A stretch of 12,503 bases of DNA from Bacillota bacterium (GTDB lineage Bacteria > Bacillota > Clostridia > Lachnospirales > Lachnospiraceae). The translations under genes and the position numbers were made by a program. Numbering within the stretch: the stretch's first letter is position 1; every line of letters starts with the position of its first letter. Where the stretch lies: NCBI GenBank assembly GCA_023428885.1, contig JAEYWQ010000214.1:1-12503 (forward strand). The letters run 5' to 3'. The notes beneath the pieces were generated by a model that was not told the origin of the DNA, made no database searches, and worked only from the letters and a program-made list of their open reading frames with translations. Below are positions 7,559-12,503 of this stretch, in pieces.

Positions 7559-9874
7559 ATGGAGAAGTATAAGACAATTATTCTAATCGAGAAAATAAGA
7601 AAATGCTTAGAAGAAGGAAAACCACATGAAGCATTATCGATTGCAGAGGGTATTGATAAGAAAAAACTCAAGAATATGTCCGATTTAAGTGTCGTTGCTG
7701 AAAGCTATTTCCAGAATATGAAATATGAAGAAGCAAGAAAACTTTATATAAAGATTTCTCAAAAGACGCCTAGCAGAAGAATAATTGCTCAACTAGTACA
7801 TCTTTCCATTAAGCTGAATGATATAGAGGAAGCAAAGCGTTATCTAGCTGAGTTTATTAGAATAGCACCAAAGGACTTCTATCAATATATCTTCCGTTAT
7901 AGTATTGATAAAATGGCACAAGCACCACTGGTCAAATTAATTGAAGACTTAGTAGATTTGAAAAATGCTGAGTATATCGAGAGCTGGGCTTACGAACTAG
8001 CAAAACTATATCACAAAGCAGGAATGAAAGATGAATGCTTGGCTGAATGCGATGATATTGTACTTTGGTTTGGAAGTGGGGAGTATGTGGAACGTGCAAA
8101 GGCTCTTCGCGCTTATTACCGTGGTGAGATTCAGATTGAAGAAGAAGTTATTGTAACGAAGCCAGAAGAGATTGAAACATCCACAGCCAATGATAAGACT
8201 ACATCCTCCAATGAGGAGAATGATTATGAGTATGAAGTTAATGATGTCGATAATGACGATGATGTTGACAGAACAAATATCGATGAGATTTTCATGGAGG
8301 AGAATGTTGAAGGTTTTGCCGAGGGACACCTGGAAGATATTAACCTAGGACACCTGGAAGAAAAGCCAGAAGTAGATTTGGATGAAAACCTAGAAGTAGA
8401 TCTGGAAGAAAACCTAGAAGTAGATCTGGAAGAAAACCCAGAAGTAGATCTGGAAGAAAACCTTGAAGTAGATCTAGAAGAAACATCAGAAGGAAATTTA
8501 GAAGGCAATCTGGAAGAAAACGTTGAAGGCAAGATAAATGAGATCAAGGAGAGAGCGTTTGAGACGAACCTTCAACAGAACAAAAAGCTTGATGAGGATG
8601 ACTTTTTTGATTTAGAAAGTGCTTTGGCAGAACAGCTTGAATTTACATTTCAAGAAGAGGAAAAACTAATCGAAAAAGAAGTCAAGCAAGAAGCCTCAGT
8701 TAATGTGGCACTACAATTCCAGGATGAGTTAATTACTGAGATAGAGAATGAATTCGGTGTCAAATTACAAGATGAGTTTGATGCTGAATCAAAGAGCATG
8801 CCGAATCTGACAGATTCTGTATGTGAAGAGGATGAAGCTGATCCTTTAGACCAGGAAGCTACGACAAAGGAAGCATCTGCACATGCTTTACAGAATACTG
8901 AGATAGAGAAAGAAGTAAAAGAAGAAATAAGACGATTGTTAAAAGAAAAAGACTTTAGTGAGATAGCAGTGGCAATGGAGATTACAGCTGAAATTGATTC
9001 CACTACAAAACAAACAAGCAAAGAGTCAGAAGAAAAACATTCTTCAAAAAAGCAAAAGAAAATTAACTTAAAAGTTCTCTCTAATGAACAGCTAATTGGA
9101 GAGGATGAGGAGGATTTACTCCTACAGCTTACAAAGAATCAAGTGAGTTTGTTAGATATCTATGGGAACTTCATGCGTATGGAAGTGGTTCGCAAGCAAT
9201 TAGTTCGTAGCATGGATCAGATACTAACCCAGAGATCAAAGAATGTGATTATCACTGGAGAGCCACAAAGTGGTAAGACACGCCTGGCTAAATGTTATGC
9301 CAAGTGGCTACATCGTATGAAATTAATACAATCAACTAAAATTGCTCTAATTAATGGGGAGAAGTTAAACCATATGAATCTGTTGACGAAAAAAGAGCAA
9401 TTAAAAGATTGTGTGATTATTATTGAGAACGCTGGAGTGATTGCCAGTGATACAATGAAGGCATTGCTAGAATTAAGTAATCTTTATCAAAATAATATAG
9501 CGATAATTCTTGAAGATTCTAGAGAAAAGATTAATCGCTTATTGCGAAGTAATTCACAGTTGAATTCGATCTTTAATAATCGTATTCATCTTCATAAATA
9601 TACCTTAGAGGACTATATGGGTTTTGCTTATGACTATATTACTGAGCGTGATTACGAGATTGAAATGGAAGCTTTTATAGCACTACAGAATGAATTTACT
9701 GAATTTATGCATAAGAAAAGAGAAAATGCTTTACAAGCAATTTTCTCCTACCTAGATAATATTATGCAAAAGTCAGAAAAACGTAGTTCCGAGCAGTTAA
9801 AAATATTATCACAAACTGGACATTTTGCTGAAACGGACTTAATGGTAGTAAAAAAGGAAGATATTAAATCTTAA
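7559..9874 (+). CDS. TPR - acidic repeat linker - AAA (CbxX/SpoVK-like) ATPase protein
   Basis: Protein of 771 aa with three parts. Residues 1-190 are TPR-like helical hairpins, with typical KPHEALSIAE and MKYEEARKLY helices and a conserved-looking WAYELAKLYHKAGM at 143-156. I recall this arrangement from Lachnospiraceae TPR proteins. Residues about 190-480 are a strongly acidic, low-complexity linker containing an 8-residue tandem repeat. Residues about 540-745 form a P-loop domain: Walker A GEPQSGKT (567-574), Walker B-like CVIIIENAG (618-626, Glu-Asn instead of Asp-Glu), then a sensor-like stretch around residues 655-690 resembling the end of CbxX/CfxQ/SpoVK AAA modules (SNSQLNSIFNNRIHLHKY). 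No signal peptide or membrane segment is seen, so it is probably cytoplasmic. ATG 7559 follows GGGGG at 7547-7551. Its 3' end overlaps the opposing gene by 11 bp. The function is not known; a scaffold or remodelling ATPase is an inference. Confidence 0.85.
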   Translation: MEKYKTIILIEKIRKCLEEGKPHEALSIAEGIDKKKLKNMSDLSVVAESYFQNMKYEEARKLYIKISQKTPSRRIIAQLVHLSIKLNDIEEAKRYLAEFIRIAPKDFYQYIFRYSIDKMAQAPLVKLIEDLVDLKNAEYIESWAYELAKLYHKAGMKDECLAECDDIVLWFGSGEYVERAKALRAYYRGEIQIEEEVIVTKPEEIETSTANDKTTSSNEENDYEYEVNDVDNDDDVDRTNIDEIFMEENVEGFAEGHLEDINLGHLEEKPEVDLDENLEVDLEENLEVDLEENPEVDLEENLEVDLEETSEGNLEGNLEENVEGKINEIKERAFETNLQQNKKLDEDDFFDLESALAEQLEFTFQEEEKLIEKEVKQEASVNVALQFQDELITEIENEFGVKLQDEFDAESKSMPNLTDSVCEEDEADPLDQEATTKEASAHALQNTEIEKEVKEEIRRLLKEKDFSEIAVAMEITAEIDSTTKQTSKESEEKHSSKKQKKINLKVLSNEQLIGEDEEDLLLQLTKNQVSLLDIYGNFMRMEVVRKQLVRSMDQILTQRSKNVIITGEPQSGKTRLAKCYAKWLHRMKLIQSTKIALINGEKLNHMNLLTKKEQLKDCVIIIENAGVIASDTMKALLELSNLYQNNIAIILEDSREKINRLLRSNSQLNSIFNNRIHLHKYTLEDYMGFAYDYITERDYEIEMEAFIALQNEFTEFMHKKRENALQAIFSYLDNIMQKSEKRSSEQLKILSQTGHFAETDLMVVKKEDIKS
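8366..8485 (+). repeat. Five-unit 24-bp in-frame tandem repeat (acidic octapeptide)
   Basis: Five consecutive 24-nt units encode PEVDLDEN, LEVDLEEN, LEVDLEEN, PEVDLEEN and LEVDLEET (residues 270-309 of the TPR/AAA protein). The inner units are nearly identical at DNA level and share GTAGATCTGGAAGAAAA. Degenerate related units (GHLEDINL and GHLEEKPE before, GNLEENVEG after) suggest an older array with a recent expansion in the middle. The repeat is likely to vary in copy number between strains, and lengthens the charged linker without breaking the frame. Confidence 0.95.
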
Positions 9875-10205
9875 ACTTTAGTCGAACTGCATTCTTTAGT
9901 TTTTGCCCACCTTTGGATTCTACATTCTTTGAAATATTAAGAATGTAGGATTCATTTTTAGCATATGGTTCCAACGGTTCTATTTCAATGTAGTTATTCA
10001 CTGAATCATAACGGATTCCTGTTTTCAAGGGAACCTCAGCTGAGGTGGTAACATATAGATTCATATTATTAACGGTGGCAGGGTTAAGAGGAGCGGTGAA
10101 CTTTACACGCCAAATAAAGTTCCCTGTTTTAAATTTCATATCCTGTTTAACAAGCTTTTCAAAACCATCGGTTGCCGATTCTATTTCAATATAGTTTGAT
10201 GCCAT
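9864..10205 (-). CDS. Small SbsA-type Ig-like domain protein
   Basis: Protein of 113 aa that appears to be one stand-alone bacterial Ig-like (SbsA-type) beta-sandwich domain. Evidence is the alternating hydrophobic beta pattern, WRVKFTAPLNPATVNNMNLYV (residues about 32-52), a central IRYD...NYIEIEP strand pair, and the closing SKGGQKLKN...LKF strand that ends such domains. There is no signal peptide, sorting motif or membrane helix, so a cytoplasmic or non-classical location is likely despite the usual cell-surface use of this fold. The start is ATG 10205, since GAGGTG sits 6 nt upstream; the GTG at 10214 falls inside that site. It is the only minus-strand gene here. Its end overlaps the TPR/AAA gene by 11 bp tail to tail. 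Its partner or ligand is unknown. Confidence 0.85.
   Translation of the reverse strand: MASNYIEIESATDGFEKLVKQDMKFKTGNFIWRVKFTAPLNPATVNNMNLYVTTSAEVPLKTGIRYDSVNNYIEIEPLEPYAKNESYILNISKNVESKGGQKLKNAVRLKFKI
9920..9960 (+). terminator. Possible terminator of the TPR/AAA gene, lying inside the opposing gene
   Basis: A perfect 10-bp inverted repeat (CTACATTCTT at 9920-9929, AAGAATGTAG at 9939-9948) with a 9-nt loop is followed by GATTCATTTTTA. It starts 45 nt after the stop of the TPR/AAA gene. The stem is AT-rich and the T-run is interrupted and set back, so it would be a modest terminator. It lies within the minus-strand Ig-domain coding sequence. Confidence 0.4.
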
Positions 10206-10211
10206 TACAAT

Positions 10212-10217
10212 CACCTC
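10212..10217 (-). promoter_or_regulatory. Ribosome binding site deciding the start of the Ig-like gene
   Basis: Reading the minus strand, GAGGTG is followed by ATTGTA and then ATG (10205). This gives the 113-aa product. The longer reading from a GTG at 10214 would begin within the ribosome binding site itself and is unlikely. Confidence 0.8.
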
Positions 10218-10223
10218 GATATC

Positions 10224-10283
10224 TTGACACTGGAATCTAGCTTAGGATTCTTGATGTCTTTCTTAGTTATACCCTATTATACT
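10224..10283. promoter_or_regulatory. Divergent promoter region between the Ig-like and flavin reductase genes
   Basis: The 126-bp gap is AT-rich on its flavin reductase side. On the plus strand TATACT (10278-10283) is a plausible -10 about 48 nt before the flavin reductase start, but its -35 is poor. On the minus strand TATAAT (complement of 10276-10281) is a plausible -10 for the Ig-like gene. The two -10 boxes overlap, which would make the promoters mutually exclusive. A perfect TTGACA at 10224-10229 has no good -10 at normal spacing. An imperfect palindrome (GAATCTA, then TAGGATTC) lies at 10233-10250. Confidence 0.45.
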
Positions 10284-10331
10284 ATGATTTTTGCGATTTT
10301 AAAATAAAAAATAATAAAGAGAGGTCATTTT

Positions 10332-10901
10332 ATGAAAAAGGTGGTATTTAAACCTGGGAATATGTTGTATCCATTGCCAGTAGTTATGGTGAGCTGTTCT
10401 GATGAAAATGGGAACAATAATATTATCACAGTAGCATGGTGCGGAACTGTTTGTACGAATCCACCGATGGTTTCGATATCCATTCGCCCAGAACGATATT
10501 CTTACAAATTGATAGAAAGAACGAAGGAGTTTGTAATAAATTTAACAACTGAAGAGTTAGTCAAAGCTACAGATTATTGCGGTGTTAGATCAGGAAAGGA
10601 TACGGATAAGTTTAAAGATATGGGATTGACACCAATGATTGGACAACAAGTAAAAGCACCATTGATACAAGAATCTCCTGTTAATATTGAATGCCGATTA
10701 CGTGAAATCATTAAGTTGGGTTCTCATGACATGTTCTTAGCAGATGTAGTGGCTGTTAATGTAAACAAAGAGTTTTTGCAGGAAAATGGTAAATTTGAAT
10801 TAAATCATGCAAAACCAGTTGTTTATTCCCATGGTGATTATTATGGAATTGGTGACCTATTAGGGACCTTTGGATATTCTGTTAGAAAGAAGAAAAAGTA
10901 A
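10332..10901 (+). CDS. Flavin reductase-like domain (FMN-binding) protein
   Basis: Protein of 189 aa of the flavin reductase-like family, which binds FMN as a dimer in a split-barrel fold. Some members reduce flavins or metals with NAD(P)H; others act as flavoredoxins. Residues 33-61, with TVAWCGTVCTNPPMVSIS and the Arg/Tyr-rich segment after it, match the FMN-phosphate-binding strand-turn of the family. CGVRSGKDTDKF (83-94) and the C-terminal YYGIGDLLGTFGYS (170-183) are also typical. Length is normal. ATG 10332 follows AGAGAGG at about 10317-10323. It is followed 46 bp later by the kinase gene, so the two may be co-transcribed. The true substrate cannot be told from sequence; flavoredoxin or NADPH:FMN oxidoreductase are options. 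Confidence 0.92.
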   Translation: MKKVVFKPGNMLYPLPVVMVSCSDENGNNNIITVAWCGTVCTNPPMVSISIRPERYSYKLIERTKEFVINLTTEELVKATDYCGVRSGKDTDKFKDMGLTPMIGQQVKAPLIQESPVNIECRLREIIKLGSHDMFLADVVAVNVNKEFLQENGKFELNHAKPVVYSHGDYYGIGDLLGTFGYSVRKKKK

Positions 10902-10925
10902 ACTGCGAGGGCACAAAACAGTTTA
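10899..10925 (+). other. Inverted repeat in the flavin reductase/kinase gap
   Basis: TAAACTG (10899-10905, including the stop codon) and CAGTTTA (10919-10925) form a perfect 7-bp stem around a 13-nt loop. No T-run follows, so it does not look like an intrinsic terminator. It may be a minor mRNA structure just ahead of the kinase ribosome binding site. Confidence 0.35.
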
Positions 10926-10937
10926 AGCAAGACACGT

Positions 10938-10942
10938 GGAGG
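10938..10942 (+). promoter_or_regulatory. Ribosome binding site deciding the kinase start
   Basis: GGAGG lies 5 nt before ATG 10948. It rules against the upstream in-frame GTG at 10936, which would add four residues and overlaps the site. Confidence 0.8.
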
Positions 10943-10947
10943 ATATA

Positions 10948-11463
10948 ATGAAAGATAAGAATATTGTTTTGATTGGTATGCCAGGTGCAGGTAAGAGTAG
11001 CCTTGGTGTAATTCTAGCAAAAGTATTAGGTTTTCGGTTTATCGATGCCGACATATTAATTCAGGAGAGAGAAGGGCGCTTGCTGAAGGATATTATCAAG
11101 GAAGAAGGACTTGATGGTTTTATTCAAATTGAAAATGAAGTAAATGCATCCATTCTTACAAATCATACTGTAATTGCAACTGGGGGAAGTGTAATTTATG
11201 GTGAAGCGGCGATGGAGCACTTATCTAGCATTGGCATTATCGTATATTTAAAACTCGACTATCAGACGATTGCAAATCGTTTAGGGAATATCAGACAACG
11301 TGGTGTTGTTCTTAAGGCAGGGCAAGATTTAGAAGGCTTATACAAGGAGAGATGTCCACTTTATGAAAGGTATGCAGATCTGATTATTAACTGTGAAAAC
11401 ATGGATATAGAAGCTACTTTAGCGACAATAGTAGAAAAAGTCGGTACAATAGTAAAAATATAA
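10948..11463 (+). CDS. Shikimate kinase-like P-loop kinase
   Basis: Kinase of 171 aa in the shikimate kinase fold, expected to phosphorylate a small hydroxylated metabolite with ATP in the cytoplasm. The P-loop GMPGAGKSS (10-18) and the DxD pair (D33, D35 in FIDAD) are intact. The lid and C-terminal ATP-binding region are recognisable (R116-Q-R118-G, then ERCPLYERYAD around 134-144). Two substrate-site features differ from classical AroK/AroL: the Arg of the F-R-x-x-E helix is Ile 59 (F58-I-Q-I-E62), and the GGG loop is GGS (79-81). The RPLL lid motif is also replaced. It may therefore be a paralogue with another substrate, or a divergent true AroK. The start is ATG 10948, since GGAGG lies at 10938-10942; the GTG at 10936 overlaps that site. 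No other shikimate-pathway gene is adjacent. Confidence 0.82.
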   Translation: MKDKNIVLIGMPGAGKSSLGVILAKVLGFRFIDADILIQEREGRLLKDIIKEEGLDGFIQIENEVNASILTNHTVIATGGSVIYGEAAMEHLSSIGIIVYLKLDYQTIANRLGNIRQRGVVLKAGQDLEGLYKERCPLYERYADLIINCENMDIEATLATIVEKVGTIVKI

Positions 11464-11525
11464 TTTATTTCTAACGCTAAATCACAAGAAACTAGGAAAA
11501 TACAGCGTTTTAGGGTAAAAAATGA

Positions 11526-11553
11526 TTTACAAATTTCATCTTTGTGATATAAT
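11526..11553 (+). promoter_or_regulatory. Promoter of murA (extended -10)
   Basis: TTTACA (11526-11531) and TATAAT (11548-11553) are separated by 16 bp, with a TG one base before the -10 (11545-11546). This is a near-consensus housekeeping sigma-A promoter. Transcription would start near 11560, giving an untranslated leader of about 105 nt. The 202-bp kinase/murA gap (11464-11665) holds nothing else clearly functional, and a good terminator for the kinase gene is not seen. Confidence 0.75.
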
Positions 11554-11633
11554 CAAGTTTAGATATCAATTTACACAAATTAGAAACGCAGTTTATGTGC
11601 ATTTTTACGATAAATATGAGACTTAAGCTTGAT
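11552..11633 (+). other. Possible structured leader of murA
   Basis: ATCAAGTTTAG (11552-11562) can pair with TTAAGCTTGAT (11623-11633) over 11 positions with two G-U wobbles, enclosing 60 nt. A competing short pairing, GCAGTT (11588-11593) with AACTGC (11636-11641), also exists. The first arm overlaps the likely transcription start, so only part may be transcribed. No known riboswitch class is recognised. Confidence 0.25.
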
Positions 11634-11665
11634 ATAACTGCATTAATAATAAATCGAGGTGTGCA

Positions 11666-12503
11666 ATGGAGCAGTATATTATAAAGGGTGGTAAGCCCCT
11701 AGCTGGCGAGGTTACAATTAGTGGTGCAAAAAACGCAGCACTAGGAATTATAGCAGCAGCAATTATGACGGATGAAACCGTAACTATAGAGAATTTACCT
11801 GATGTTAGTGATATAAGTGTACTTTTACAAGCGATTGAAGTAATAGGTGCAAAAGTAGAAAAAGTGGATCGCCATACAGTTAAGATTAACGGCGGGTCCA
11901 TCAAATCAAATAGTGTTGAGGATGATTTTGTAAGACGAATTCGAGGTTCCTATTATTTATTAGGTGCTTTATTAGGTAAATATAAAAAAGCAGCGGTTTC
12001 CCTACCAGGAGGCTGTAATATTGGTAGTCGCCCTATCGACCTTCATATCAAGGGATTTGAAGCACTTGGTGCAGAAGTTAAGATACAGCATGGTTCCATT
12101 CAAGCACAAACAAATAAGTTAGTAGGTAGCCATATTTATCTTGATTTTGCTTCAGTAGGTGCCACTATAAATATCATGTTAGCAGCATCTTTAGCAGAAG
12201 GTCAAACCTTAATTGAAAATGCGGCAAAAGAACCACATATCGTAGACGTAGCTAACTTCTTAAATAGTATGGGTGCCAATATTAAGGGTGCAGGGACTGA
12301 TGTTATCCGTATCCGAGGGGTTCATGCACTTCATGGTAGTACCTATTCCATTATTCCTGACCAGATTGAAGCCGGAACTTTTATGTGTGCAGCAGCGGCT
12401 ACCCATGGTGATGTAACAATTAAGAATGTTATCCCTAAGCACTTAGAGGCAATTACTGCAAAATTAGTCGAAATCGGTGCTCAGGTTGAAGAATTTGATG
12501 ATG
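11666..12503 (+). CDS. murA: UDP-N-acetylglucosamine 1-carboxyvinyltransferase (MurA), 3' end outside the window
   Basis: First committed enzyme of peptidoglycan synthesis. It transfers the enolpyruvyl group from phosphoenolpyruvate to UDP-GlcNAc in the cytoplasm. The 279 residues present cover about two thirds of the usual ~420. Seen are SGAKNAAL with catalytic Lys 22, R93 in the RIRGSYYLLG segment, PGGCNIGSRPIDLHI with active-site Cys 117 (fosfomycin target), Arg 122 and His 127, and the SVGATINIM and ENAAKEPHIVD motifs. The catalytic Asp of the second domain lies beyond the edge. PDQIEAG carries Gln where E. coli MurA has Arg (PDRIETG). Firmicutes often have two MurA paralogues, so this could be either MurA1 or MurA2 type. 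ATG 11666 follows GAGGTG at 11656-11661, with a somewhat short 4-nt spacing. Confidence 0.95.
   Translation, partial: MEQYIIKGGKPLAGEVTISGAKNAALGIIAAAIMTDETVTIENLPDVSDISVLLQAIEVIGAKVEKVDRHTVKINGGSIKSNSVEDDFVRRIRGSYYLLGALLGKYKKAAVSLPGGCNIGSRPIDLHIKGFEALGAEVKIQHGSIQAQTNKLVGSHIYLDFASVGATINIMLAASLAEGQTLIENAAKEPHIVDVANFLNSMGANIKGAGTDVIRIRGVHALHGSTYSIIPDQIEAGTFMCAAAATHGDVTIKNVIPKHLEAITAKLVEIGAQVEEFDD

Noticed and set aside
8366..8485. Tandem repeat as a CRISPR array
   Set aside because: The units are contiguous 24-mers without spacers and encode an in-frame octapeptide.
8006..9021. Minus-strand open frames at 8006-8329, 8224-8547 (Ser/Arg/Phe repeat protein) and 8650-9021
   Set aside because: They are antisense shadows of the acidic linker. 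The Ser-rich repeat is just the reverse complement of the Glu/Asp/Leu codons in the 24-bp repeat.
10224..10229. Perfect TTGACA as the flavin reductase -35 box
   Set aside because: No acceptable -10 lies 16-18 bp downstream; the best -10 (10278) is 48 bp away.
11467..11513. AACGCT...AGCGTT inverted repeat as a terminator of the kinase gene
   Set aside because: The arms are 6 bp around a loop of about 25 nt, and the following TTTTAGGG is not a convincing T-tract.
11623..12442. Minus-strand open frames at 11623-11904 and 12260-12442
   Set aside because: They are antisense to murA, which has clear family motifs on the plus strand.

Overview
The window reads as a chromosomal segment from a low-GC Gram-positive anaerobe, most likely a member of the Lachnospiraceae (Clostridium cluster XIVa, in the style of Lachnoclostridium phytofermentans). 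This rests on the AT-rich codon use, the strong AGGAGG-type ribosome binding sites, the style of the MurA, flavin reductase and shikimate-kinase-like proteins, and a TPR protein type that I associate from memory with this family. There are no rRNA or tRNA genes, CRISPR arrays or recognisable transposons.

Region 1 (1-6754, + strand) is a tightly overlapping three-gene cassette. It encodes a helical kleisin-like protein whose 5' end probably lies outside the window, a ~273-aa KITE-like protein, and a 1478-aa SMC/MukB-like ATPase with an N-terminal P-loop, two long coiled coils, a central hinge-like segment and a C-terminal ATPase half. This is the gene order of condensin-like MukFEB/MksFEB and of the Wadjet jetA-jetB-jetC operon. 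The SMC-like protein has unusual nucleotide-binding motifs: NGGGKS for Walker A, STGQSQG for the ABC signature, and a Walker B ending D-N-P-F-G with Asn where SMC proteins carry the catalytic Glu. No JetD-type nuclease follows it. This is the best candidate in the window for a poorly described system, either a genome-maintenance SMC complex or a plasmid/phage-defence relative of Wadjet.

Region 2 (6817-9874, + strand) probably continues the same transcription direction. It holds an ABC-transporter ATPase with no permease beside it, and then a 771-aa protein joining TPR-like helices, a very acidic linker with a 24-bp tandem repeat, and a CbxX/SpoVK-like AAA ATPase domain.

Region 3 (9864-10331) has one minus-strand gene for a small SbsA-type Ig-like domain protein. 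It overlaps the AAA gene tail to tail by 11 bp, and a divergent promoter region lies upstream of it.

Region 4 (10332-12503, + strand) holds ordinary metabolic genes: a flavin reductase-like FMN protein, a shikimate-kinase-like kinase lacking two expected substrate-site residues, and the 5' part of a murA gene. The murA gene has its own convincing promoter and a ~105-nt leader, and it runs off the right edge.

Family assignments for the first three genes come from gene order, architecture and motifs only. No search could be run.
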